Source: CALACW01 sp963627915
Lineage (GTDB): Bacteria; Bacillota; Clostridia; Oscillospirales; Acutalibacteraceae
NCBI GenBank assembly: GCA_963627915.1
Contig: CAVGCY010000025.1
Span: forward strand, 1 to 64,000
Reading direction: 5' to 3'
Length of the DNA stretch: 64,000 nucleotides
In this document: positions 17,485 to 25,274 of the stretch, piece after piece
Layout: each line of letters opens with the position of its first letter
Position numbering within the stretch: position 1 is the first letter of the stretch
The notes under the pieces: generated by a model
The model's database searches: none
Told to the model about the DNA's origin: nothing
Seen by the model: only the letters and a program-made list of their open reading frames with translations
Made by a program: the position numbers and the translations under genes

Positions 17485-18246
17485 TTATTTTTTAAATTCT
17501 GTTAAATCCTTTACAACCTCTCCGGCGATTATCAGTCCGACAGCCGACGGAACAAAAGCGGTCGAGCCGGGTATGGCGCGTTTCCGCGTGCATTTTCTCT
17601 GAGTTCCCGGCGGACAAATACAATTCTCACGGCAGCCTGACGACATATCGTCCTTAGGCTTCATCGGAATTTCCTCGGAGTAAACGACTTTTAAATGTTT
17701 TACTCCGCGTTTCCTTAATTCATACCGCATGACTTTTGCAAGCGGACAAACGGAGGTTTTATAAATATCCGACACTTTAAAAGCCGTCGGGTCTGTTTTA
17801 TTGCCTGCGCCCATGGAGCTGATTATCGGCACGCCGGCCTCCTTAGACTGCATGACAAGCTCGATTTTTCCGCTGACGGTATCGATAGCGTCAACAACGT
17901 AATCATACTGCGTAAAGTCAAATTGATCTCTTGTTTCCGGAACGTAAAACATTCTGTGTTTATACACAGTGCAGTCGGGATTTATATCCTTTATACGCTC
18001 CTCGGCAACGTCAACCTTATACCTGCCGACAGTGCTTCTCAAAGCGATTATCTGACGGTTAATATTTGTAAGGCATACTTTATCGTCGTCGATTATATCA
18101 ATCGCTCCTATACCCGAACGCACGAGAGCCTCGACTGCATAGCCGCCCACTCCCCCGACTCCGAAAACGGCGACGCGGGAATTTTTAAGCTTTTCCATAG
18201 CCTCCCCGCCGAAAAGAAGCTGTGTTCTTGAAAATTGATTAAGCAT
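17485..18246 (-). CDS. tcdA: tRNA threonylcarbamoyladenosine dehydratase (TcdA)
   Basis: This 253-residue E1-like protein starts MLNQFSRTQLLFG, the standard start of TcdA/CsdL. It has the nucleotide-binding GVGGVGG, then DDDKVCLTNINRQ. The enzyme cyclises t6A to ct6A at position 37 of tRNAs reading ANN codons, using ATP. Cysteine-rich spots (CRENCICPPG) suggest a metal site as in relatives. No good ribosome site precedes it, and it begins seven bases after the SDR stop codon, so coupled translation is likely. MoeB/ThiF functions are less likely because their partner genes are absent. Confidence 0.88.
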   Translation of the reverse strand: MLNQFSRTQLLFGGEAMEKLKNSRVAVFGVGGVGGYAVEALVRSGIGAIDIIDDDKVCLTNINRQIIALRSTVGRYKVDVAEERIKDINPDCTVYKHRMFYVPETRDQFDFTQYDYVVDAIDTVSGKIELVMQSKEAGVPIISSMGAGNKTDPTAFKVSDIYKTSVCPLAKVMRYELRKRGVKHLKVVYSEEIPMKPKDDMSSGCRENCICPPGTQRKCTRKRAIPGSTAFVPSAVGLIIAGEVVKDLTEFKK

Positions 18247-18253
18247 ATTTTTT

Positions 18254-19057
18254 TTAAACGCTCAGAAGCCCCGCGTCAATAACGAACTGCGAACCCGTAG
18301 CGTATCTTGCCTTATCGCTTGCAAGGAACTTGACGAGATTTGCAACGTCCTCCGGCTCAATCCACGGAACCGGAAGAAGATTGCCTGCGGAACGCTCCGC
18401 AATTTCAATCGGAGTCATGCCCTCCATGGCGGCAAGTCCGTCGTTCATGGGAGTGTTAACGCCCGTGGGATGTATGCTTACAACACGGATATTATAAGGA
18501 GCCAGCTCGATAGCCCATGCCTTGGTTAGTCCCGTAAGCCCCCATTTTGAGGCGGTATAATGCGAAAGACGGTTTCCGCCTCTAAGTCCCATTACGGACG
18601 AATTATTGATGATAACTCCGCTCTTTTTTTCCTTCATATAAGGAACAACGCGTCTTGTAACGTTAAACGGTCCTTTAAGATTTATATCTATCATGGCGTT
18701 CCACTCATCGTCGGTCATCTTGTCAACCTCGGCGTAAGCGCAGATTCCCGCGTTATTAAAGAGAATATCGATTTTTCCAAGCTCAGCAATCGTCTTTTCC
18801 ACGGCGGCGGTTACAGAATTATCGTCCCGCACGTCACCTGCGCAGATTACGCATTTTCTGCCTGATTTTTCAACTTCCTCTTTAAGGCTTTTCAATTCGT
18901 CGCTTGTTCCGAATTCATATGCCGGATACTCGATTTTCTTCGCAACGTCAAACGCAGCGATATCCGCGCCCTCCTCGGCTAAGGCAAGAGCGCACGCTCT
19001 GCCCTGTCCGTGAGCCGCACCCGTTATAAACGCAACTTTGTTTTCAAATTCTTTCAT
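18254..19057 (-). CDS. Short-chain dehydrogenase/reductase, mycofactocin-type signature
   Basis: This 267-residue SDR has the cofactor motif TGAAHGQGRA (14-23), NNAG, and the catalytic Ser (NNSSVMG) and Tyr-x3-Lys (HYTASKWG). The Q in GQGR and the insertion after the second strand resemble the mycofactocin-associated SDR subgroup, whose members hold NAD tightly. No mycofactocin genes are visible here. It follows the carboxymuconolactone-decarboxylase-like gene on the same strand, suggesting a shared small-molecule oxidation pathway. The substrate is unknown. The ribosome site is weak (GGGGG). Confidence 0.85.
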   Translation of the reverse strand: MKEFENKVAFITGAAHGQGRACALALAEEGADIAAFDVAKKIEYPAYEFGTSDELKSLKEEVEKSGRKCVICAGDVRDDNSVTAAVEKTIAELGKIDILFNNAGICAYAEVDKMTDDEWNAMIDINLKGPFNVTRRVVPYMKEKKSGVIINNSSVMGLRGGNRLSHYTASKWGLTGLTKAWAIELAPYNIRVVSIHPTGVNTPMNDGLAAMEGMTPIEIAERSAGNLLPVPWIEPEDVANLVKFLASDKARYATGSQFVIDAGLLSV

Positions 19058-19075
19058 AATTGAACCCCCGTAAAA

Positions 19076-19621
19076 TTATTCCTCGTCAGTATTGACCGCC
19101 GAACGGTATTTATACAAAACCTCGTCGAGCGGAACCTTGGCAATCGTATTGAAAAGGTTTGTAGCGTACATAATTCCCGCAAACGAAAGAAGCAGAACTA
19201 TCTGTTCGTCGTTGAATTTTGCTTTAAGAGCGTCGTATATTTCATCGGGAATATTATGCGGGTCGTTGCAGATTGCGCTGCCGAGATCCATCAGCAAATT
19301 TTCCGTTTCCGATAAAGACGGATTGTCAGGATCATCGCCCGAATCGATAAGAATTTTTCTGAAAAACGTCGAGCATATAAGGCACTCGTTACCTTTTGAA
19401 ATAGCGTACGAATAAAGAGAAATCGCCCTTTCTCCGATAACGGGTACAAGCAAGTCATAAAGCGTGTACCACTCCATGTAAGCCTTGAATGCCGGAACGC
19501 AATGCAGGAGCGTACGCTTCATATTAGTGATTCTGCCATGCTTTGCAATCTGGTCGTCATATTCTCTTTTTACTTCATCATCCGCGGATTCATAATCCGT
19601 CATAGGTATAGAAAAGCCCAT
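19076..19621 (-). CDS. Carboxymuconolactone decarboxylase/AhpD-like protein
   Basis: This 181-residue all-helical protein has the ECLICS motif (E-C-x2-C) of the CMD/AhpD superfamily. The distal His normally following the second Cys is not in place (CSTFFRK). Family members include peroxidase-coupled AhpD and lactone decarboxylases. AAGGAGA supports the start. It is the first intact gene of a run on the minus strand (this gene, SDR, tcdA), downstream of a decayed permease gene. A redox role is plausible but unproven. Confidence 0.75.
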   Translation of the reverse strand: MGFSIPMTDYESADDEVKREYDDQIAKHGRITNMKRTLLHCVPAFKAYMEWYTLYDLLVPVIGERAISLYSYAISKGNECLICSTFFRKILIDSGDDPDNPSLSETENLLMDLGSAICNDPHNIPDEIYDALKAKFNDEQIVLLLSFAGIMYATNLFNTIAKVPLDEVLYKYRSAVNTDEE

Positions 19622-19661
19622 AAAAGAATCTCCTTTTATATAAAATTATTTTTTTCTGTTT

Positions 19662-20000
19662 TTAAGTCTTTTGTCGCATTTTACCGAGTCCGCCGCCTCC
19701 GATAATACCGCTCATCGCCGAATATACGAGTATTGTCGTAACGGCTATCGTAGCATTCGAGATAATCGAGGAAACGCTTTAGGAAAGCATTACTTTAATA
19801 ATAATCTCCCAAGGCGATGCTCCCATACTCTGAGCAGTTTCTGTGATATTGGGATTAATCTCTCTCATGCCGCTCTCTGCGAGCCTTGCGATAAACGGGA
19901 ACGAAGCGATAACAAGAGGAACTATCGAAGCCGTAGTTGATACAGCCGTTCCGACGATAAGGCGGGTAAGAGGAAAAACATGTATCATAAGTATAAAAAA
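19662..20000 (-). pseudogene. Decayed methionine ABC transporter permease (metI remnant)
   Basis: In one minus-strand frame, codons from about 20000 down to 19662 read as the middle and end of MetI: FPLTRLIVGTAVSTTASIVP, then TAQSMGASPWEII and YSAMSGIIGGGGLG. An in-frame TAA at 19779-19781 interrupts it where MetI has its conserved Pro-Glu-Ala. The 5' half is missing (TAG at 20001-20003), and the usual C-terminal tail is short. No metN or metQ remains nearby. This is a pseudogene left after loss of a methionine importer operon. Confidence 0.82.
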
Positions 20001-20126
20001 CTAAACGTTTCTCAAAAGGTTTATTATAACGTTAATGTTTACCCCATTCATCTGACATAAGTCATTATAGGTTAAAACAGATGAAATGTCAAAAACCATA
20101 TATAAATAGTAGGTTATAGGTCGGAA

Positions 20127-21047
20127 CTATAACTGCGCGCACTTATTTAAATAAGTCTCTATATTTTCGATATATTTTTTACCTATTTCGGACGGTATCT
20201 GATCGCCGCGCATGATATAGCCTATCTCCATAATGCCGTCCTCCTCACTCTCAAACGGGACGGCGACATAATCCCCTCCGTTTAATTCCTCGCAGATTAT
20301 ACCCGAACAGAGAGTAAATCCGTTAAGCCCTATCATAAGATTAAGCATTGTCGCCCTGTCGTTCGCCTTTATGGTACGCGGAAATTCAACCGTGCTGAAT
20401 ATCTCCTCGGCAAAATAGAACGAGCTGTCCACACCCTGTTCAAACGTAAGGCACGGATAGTCCTTTAAATCATCGGCACAAACAGACTTGCGGGAAGAAA
20501 GCGGATGTCCTTTCCACATATATACGTACGTACTGCATTCTATAAGCTTTTTAAATTTAAGCTCATTTGATTTCAAAATTTTCGTTATAACGTTTCTGTT
20601 AAAATCGCTTAAATAAATAATGCCGATTTCGCTTCTCAACGTCCTTACGTCCTCGATAACCTCTTTCGTCTTATCCTCCCTTATCGCAAATTCGTATTTC
20701 TTGGAATCGAAGCCTTTGACGGTTTCCACAAACGCCTTAACGGCAAACGAATAATGCTGAGTAGACACTCCGAATTTCTTTTTAAGCTCATGAACGCCCG
20801 AATAGCGTTCCTCAAGCGTTTCGTACTGATAGTAAACCTGACGCGCATACATCAGAAATTCCTGTCCGTCGTTTGTAAGAGACACGCCCCGACCGCTTCT
20901 GTAAAAAATTGTAATTCCAAGCTCCTTTTCAAGCTCTCGAACCGCGCCCGTGAGCGACGGCTGTGTTATATACAGCTTCTCCGCCGCCTTATTCATAGAC
21001 CCTGTTTGCGCAATTACGATAGCGTAACGAATCTGCTGAATCGTCAT
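20127..21047 (-). CDS. LysR-family transcriptional regulator
   Basis: This 306-residue protein has an N-terminal winged helix (MTIQQIRYAIVIAQTGSMNK, then AAEKLYITQPSLTGAVRELE) and a C-terminal periplasmic-binding-like effector domain. GGAGG places the start at the ATG 21045-21047 rather than a TTG six bases earlier. The promoter lies at 21079-21107. LysR proteins usually control divergent or adjacent genes. Here those are the HIRAN gene (divergent) and the decayed metI, so its original target may have been lost. Confidence 0.92.
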   Translation of the reverse strand: MTIQQIRYAIVIAQTGSMNKAAEKLYITQPSLTGAVRELEKELGITIFYRSGRGVSLTNDGQEFLMYARQVYYQYETLEERYSGVHELKKKFGVSTQHYSFAVKAFVETVKGFDSKKYEFAIREDKTKEVIEDVRTLRSEIGIIYLSDFNRNVITKILKSNELKFKKLIECSTYVYMWKGHPLSSRKSVCADDLKDYPCLTFEQGVDSSFYFAEEIFSTVEFPRTIKANDRATMLNLMIGLNGFTLCSGIICEELNGGDYVAVPFESEEDGIMEIGYIMRGDQIPSEIGKKYIENIETYLNKCAQL

Positions 21048-21078
21048 TATCAAAGCCTCCGTACAAATGTTTTATTAA

Positions 21079-21107
21079 ATTATACTTTATAATGCCGTTC
21101 ACGTCAA
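21079..21107 (-). promoter_or_regulatory. Promoter of the LysR gene
   Basis: On the minus strand TTGACG (21102-21107) and TATAAT (21079-21084) are 17 bases apart. Confidence 0.6.
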
Positions 21108-21195
21108 TATTTTTTACAATAACGGGGCAAAGAGAGGATTTTTACCCTATAAAAATGATACAATATCATCAGAAAATAAATAGGAGGACGCAGTT

Positions 21196-21543
21196 ATGAA
21201 TTTAATTTATGTAACAATCACGGGGCTTCAGTTCAATTACGGCTCGGATTTTCTTAAGCCCGAAATGAAAATAAGGCTTACAAAAGACCCCGACAACGAA
21301 TACGATAAGGAAGCAATAAAGGCCGAGCTTCCGGGACTCGGACAAATCGGACATGTTGCAAATTCCGTAAAAACGGTATTGGGCGAGTGCTATTCCGCCG
21401 GCAGACTTTATGATAAAATTCCGGATTGCGTAACGGCGGAGGTCTGTTATATAACGGACAGGGGCGTCATCTGCTCGGTCGACATTTCAAAGCAAAGACC
21501 CGCAAAAATGAAAATCAAACGCGAATCCGTTTTACGTTTTTAA
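21196..21543 (+). CDS. HIRAN-domain protein
   Basis: This 115-residue protein is almost entirely a HIRAN-like fold: an early ITGLQFNYGSDFL strand, then KDPDNEYDKEAIKAE and GQIGHVANS. In larger proteins HIRAN domains bind DNA ends or damaged DNA; stand-alone bacterial copies are uncharacterised. AGGAGG gives a firm start. It stands alone, divergent from the LysR gene and followed by the dispersed repeat. Confidence 0.75.
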   Translation: MNLIYVTITGLQFNYGSDFLKPEMKIRLTKDPDNEYDKEAIKAELPGLGQIGHVANSVKTVLGECYSAGRLYDKIPDCVTAEVCYITDRGVICSVDISKQRPAKMKIKRESVLRF

Positions 21544-21561
21544 TCAGCCGGATTTATTACA

Positions 21562-21643
21562 TAACGGCTTTCAATTTTTTAACGCAGCTGAAGCGGAGAG
21601 AGTATGAAAAAAAACAACTCCGGCTCTCTCTTGCGACAGCGGA
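21562..21643 (+). repeat. Dispersed intergenic structured repeat, copy 2
   Basis: This shares with 13160-13239 the segments ATAACGGCTTTCAA, TTTTTTAACGCAG, GAAGCGGAGAGAG and CCGGCTCTCTCTTGC in the same order and at similar distances. It follows the HIRAN gene, as copy 1 follows the phosphopantetheinyl transferase gene. Confidence 0.55.
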
Positions 21644-21679
21644 CGCCCCCGAAATCACTCGGATTTCGGGGGCGTCCGC
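21639..21679. terminator. Long perfect hairpin between HIRAN and dockerin genes
   Basis: Eighteen bases starting GCGGACGCCCCC (21639-21656) pair perfectly with 21662-21679 across a five-base loop. It is the likely terminator for the two convergent genes, although its T-runs are short. Confidence 0.7.
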
Positions 21680-21702
21680 TTTGTCAGTGCGTTTTATTAT
21701 TT

Positions 21703-24700
21703 TTATTCGTAGATTTCTTTCTGAAGCTTTGCCGCAAATCTCAGAACGCTTCTTGCCTCTTTACTTGTTACCTTATCGTCGGAATTAATATCCGCCGATT
21801 CTTTTGTAACTTCATCGGGCTGTTCAAGCTTTGCCGCTATTCTTAAAATTGTTCTTGCGTCCGACGCCGAGATTTTACCGTCGGCACTTACGTCACCCTT
21901 GAGAATGAACGTATATTCATTGCCGTTAAACATGAATTTCATGCCGTTGTATACTTTCTCGATTTTCTCTTCGGCAACGCTGATAGCAGACTTGAACATA
22001 GCCTTGAAATCATCAAGAGTTATACCCTTGGTTTCTTTCGGTAAAATCGAAACCTTCTTATTTTCCTCGTCAATCTTACCGTTAACATCTGCTTTATCGG
22101 CAAATTCAAGCTTTTCGTCAGCCTTCGCCGTTGTAGTTTCGGCAGGCTTTGCCGTGTTATTTTCAGGCTGTTTCGCTGTCGTGGTTTCAGGCTGTTTCGC
22201 CGTCGTAGTTTCGGCGGACTTTGCCGTTGTAGTTTCGGCGGACTTTGCCGTTGTAGTTTCAGCGGACTTCGCCGTCGTAGTTTCAGCAGGTTTTGCCGTT
22301 GTAGTTTCGGCGGACTTCGCCGTTGTAGCTTCGGCGGACTTCGCCGTTGTAGCTTCGGCGGACTTCGCCGTTGTAGTTTCGGCGGATTTTGCCGTTGTAG
22401 TTTCAGCGGACTTTGCCGTTGTAGCTTCGGCGGACTTCGCCGTCGTAGTTTCAGCAGACTTTGCCGTCGTAGTTTCGGCGGACTTCGCCGTTGTAATTTC
22501 GGCAGGTTTTGCCGTTGTAGTTTCGGCGGATTTCACTGTCGTAGTTTCGGCAGGTTTTGCCGTTGTAGGCTCTGTCGGCTTTACAACCGGATTTTCCGCA
22601 ATCTTCGCAATTTTCTCTGTTGCAATTACATACTTACAAACGGTGCATTCCTTATGCTTTAAGCCCTCCTCGGACGTTGTTGCAGCCTTATCGATTATCC
22701 AGTCGCTTGAAGTATGGTTTGCCGTTTCGGCTTTCTCTCCGCACGAACACTCTTTCCAGTGATTACTGTTATCCGACTTCCAATCGGAAGAATAGCTGTG
22801 GAAATGCGCAGGCGCAAGCTTATCTATCGTTTCACTCTCTAAAACATACTTACAAACGGTGCATTCCTTATGCTTTAAGCCTTCCTCGGACGTTGTTGCA
22901 GCCTTGTCGATTATCCAGTCGCTTGAAGTATGGTTTGCCGTTTCGGCTTTCTCTCCGCACGAACACTCTTTCCAGTGATTGACGCTGTCGTTTTTCCAGT
23001 CTGTATACTCATGCACATGAAACGGCATTGACATAATATATAATGATTCGCCGGTAGAATTTTTAGTTGAAGGGGCAATGCCGTTAATCTCAATACTAAG
23101 ATTTGAATTGCTGTCAAAGACATATTGCGTTGAATCCTTAATTTTAAGATTGAGCATATAACTGTATGTTTTGCCTGCTTCAAATACATCGTCCTCTGCA
23201 AGAACTTCAAAATCGGTCTGATTATACCATCCGTTGTCCTCGGCTGTGTCGACCTCATACGGCGCATCATCGGGCAGAATAAGTGCGGGAACAGCAAACT
23301 CACCTGCCACGGGGTCATATGCGATATCTATCGTTATGTCTTTTATCAGAGTTTTATTTGCGGTATATCGCATACTCTTTACGCAAACGATTTCGTCCGC
23401 CGACTCTGCGGATCCGGAGAAAATCTCTGTGTACTCATTTCCGTTGACCGATGCTGTTATGTTTGACAGAGCGTCAAATGTGTATGCGGTTTTATCCTTT
23501 ATTTTTACATAGGGATAAAAGACATACGTGTTGCCTTTCTTTGCTTCTTCACCGTCAGCCCATTTATTTTCCGTCTCATTATACCATTTCGCATAATAAT
23601 ACTCATAAGGCGCATTGCTGTCTACGGTAAACGTGGAGGGCAGTGTCTGACCCGATACCGGGACTCCTGCATCCTTAATAACAATACGGTCAACCTTGAT
23701 TTTTTCCGCCTTAAATGTGCCGCCGATAAAACCGTAGCTGTAACCGCCGGACGACGAGGACGAATTATAATAATACTGCATATTTCCGTCTCTGTTTTTG
23801 AAAACGCTGTGAAGCTGAGCCTGGCTGAGAGCAGAACTGTCGAGCTTGTATCCCGCCTTGGGAACAAGTGACATTTTTGCATTATAAGACTCGCCATCAG
23901 CGGCGATTGTATCTTCGAGCAGAGGCGTACTGCTCATCTTATAACACCATTGTACGCTTCCGTAGAATTTATCGCTTTTTAAGCTGCTGTTAAATTTGCT
24001 GTTTATTACGGGGTAATTGAACGCAGACTCAACATCATCGGCGGTTATCGGCTTAAGCAGCGTACTTGTTTTTGACACATACGACGTATAATTTCCTTCA
24101 AAGACAGACTTAACGAAGTTGCTTTCCGTTACGCCCGAAGGAAATCTTACTCCGTGCGAGGTTCCGTTGAAATTAGGAGCGTCATAACTTTTCAGATAAA
24201 TCGAGGATGAGCTTGAAATAACGGGACTTACGTTGGAAGTCTCGCATAATGCCTGAGAGCTTTCATCTCCGAAAACGTCAAGTCGTACCCATTTGTTTGT
24301 ATTGATATCGAAATATCCTCTTGAATAAGCAGCGTAAACATACCGTCTGGACTTCTGAAGATCCTCAACCTCAATGTCAAGAGCGCTGTTTGAGTAAACC
24401 CTGATGTTTCCGGCGTATACTCCGCACATTTCTTCGCCTTCAACATCGGATGATAAAAATACGTTTACGGAGCACGCATCGCTTACGGTGAAATTCTTTT
24501 TAGGATCCTCTTCGCCGGTACCGCCTATATACTGTTTGTCAACATAAATGCCGTACAAATCGACGCCTGATACTCTGCTGTCGAAATTTATGCTGAGCGA
24601 AGCGTTATTATCTCCGGAGATACTCAGCTCACCCTGTGAATACAGCGCGGCATTTGAATTCTTCATGTAAATTTCGTTTCCCGTGCTTGTCGAAATTTCG

Positions 24701-24987
24701 TTTTTTCCGATAAGCTTGATAAACGCCTGATAGTGCGAGGGGTTGGCACCGCCCGCCTCAAGCGATATTGCTCCGCCGGTATAATTATTGAGCGTAAGCG
24801 TATCCTCCGAGTCAAACGAAAGTCCTGCAGGAAGAGTATCCACACCCAGCCGATAGGTTTTGCCTGCTACGGTTAACAACTCCGGTCCGGTGGAAGCAGC
24901 AGACGCGGGAATCAATCCGAGAGGTAAGATTGAAAGTACCATAACCAAAGCAAGAATTATGCTGAACGTACTTTTAATTCTTTTCAT
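21703..24987 (-). CDS. Large secreted protein with AETTTAKS repeats and a C-terminal dockerin
   Basis: This 1094-residue protein has a signal peptide (residues 1-30, ending ASAAS) and a beta-rich N-terminal region of unknown fold. Two near-identical Cys/His segments follow, each holding HWKECSCGEKAETANHTSSD and then CTVCKYV (about 660-785). Next come about 19 copies of an eight-residue Thr/Lys repeat, then a short domain, and finally a dockerin type I module (about 1028-1094) with two EF-hand-like loops (DVSADGKISASDAR; DINSDDKVTSKEAR). Dockerins bind cohesins on a scaffoldin or the cell surface. The start is fixed by AAGGAGG. The ligand or substrate is unknown. Confidence 0.85.
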   Translation of the reverse strand: MKRIKSTFSIILALVMVLSILPLGLIPASAASTGPELLTVAGKTYRLGVDTLPAGLSFDSEDTLTLNNYTGGAISLEAGGANPSHYQAFIKLIGKNEISTSTGNEIYMKNSNAALYSQGELSISGDNNASLSINFDSRVSGVDLYGIYVDKQYIGGTGEEDPKKNFTVSDACSVNVFLSSDVEGEEMCGVYAGNIRVYSNSALDIEVEDLQKSRRYVYAAYSRGYFDINTNKWVRLDVFGDESSQALCETSNVSPVISSSSSIYLKSYDAPNFNGTSHGVRFPSGVTESNFVKSVFEGNYTSYVSKTSTLLKPITADDVESAFNYPVINSKFNSSLKSDKFYGSVQWCYKMSSTPLLEDTIAADGESYNAKMSLVPKAGYKLDSSALSQAQLHSVFKNRDGNMQYYYNSSSSSGGYSYGFIGGTFKAEKIKVDRIVIKDAGVPVSGQTLPSTFTVDSNAPYEYYYAKWYNETENKWADGEEAKKGNTYVFYPYVKIKDKTAYTFDALSNITASVNGNEYTEIFSGSAESADEIVCVKSMRYTANKTLIKDITIDIAYDPVAGEFAVPALILPDDAPYEVDTAEDNGWYNQTDFEVLAEDDVFEAGKTYSYMLNLKIKDSTQYVFDSNSNLSIEINGIAPSTKNSTGESLYIMSMPFHVHEYTDWKNDSVNHWKECSCGEKAETANHTSSDWIIDKAATTSEEGLKHKECTVCKYVLESETIDKLAPAHFHSYSSDWKSDNSNHWKECSCGEKAETANHTSSDWIIDKAATTSEEGLKHKECTVCKYVIATEKIAKIAENPVVKPTEPTTAKPAETTTVKSAETTTAKPAEITTAKSAETTTAKSAETTTAKSAEATTAKSAETTTAKSAETTTAKSAEATTAKSAEATTAKSAETTTAKPAETTTAKSAETTTAKSAETTTAKSAETTTAKQPETTTAKQPENNTAKPAETTTAKADEKLEFADKADVNGKIDEENKKVSILPKETKGITLDDFKAMFKSAISVAEEKIEKVYNGMKFMFNGNEYTFILKGDVSADGKISASDARTILRIAAKLEQPDEVTKESADINSDDKVTSKEARSVLRFAAKLQKEIYE
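22116..22571 (-). repeat. 24-bp coding tandem repeat
   Basis: About 19 imperfect copies of a 24-base unit encode the eight-residue repeat ETTTAKSA with Ala/Ile/Pro variants. Silent changes scatter through the copies. It is a linker, not a CRISPR array. Confidence 0.9.
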
Positions 24988-25187
24988 AATTAAAATGCCT
25001 CCTTATTTAATAAATCCTATAAAATACAAATTATATTTTACAAAATTATTATACATTATTAAATAAGAAAACGCCCTACCCAAACGGGCAGTTTTGTAAA
25101 ATTAAATTTCGTCAGAACTAAAATATAATTTCAAAAACCAAGACGCATTTTTCATTATGCTCTTTTAAGCCGCACTGTCGGCAGACT

Positions 25188-25217
25188 GAGGGCGTCCGGT
25201 TTTACCCGAACGCCCTC
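25188..25217 (-). terminator. Hairpin downstream of the 1797-residue gene
   Basis: GAGGGCGTCCGG (25188-25199) faces CCGAACGCCCTC (25206-25217). A second small hairpin (GCCGC/GCGGC region, 25170-25183) lies beyond it. The rest of 24988-25274 is AT-rich, with another hairpin (GCCC/GGGC, 25068-25096) in the leader of the dockerin gene. Confidence 0.6.
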
Positions 25218-25274
25218 TGCGCTTTGCATTATTTCATTAAATGCATTATTTTGTTTTGATTTAAGGCTTTTTAA

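Noticed and set aside
19779..19988. Intact 69-residue protein gene
   Set aside because: It is the middle of MetI, and the frame continues past its stop with the rest of MetI, so it is a fragment of a pseudogene.
22116..22571. CRISPR-like regular repeats
   Set aside because: The 24-base period is in frame with an eight-residue protein repeat, has no unique spacers and lies inside a secreted-protein gene.
21899..22762. Long plus-strand open frame rich in Val/Ala/Ser
   Set aside because: It is the antisense shadow of the repetitive coding region; no ribosome site and no plausible product.
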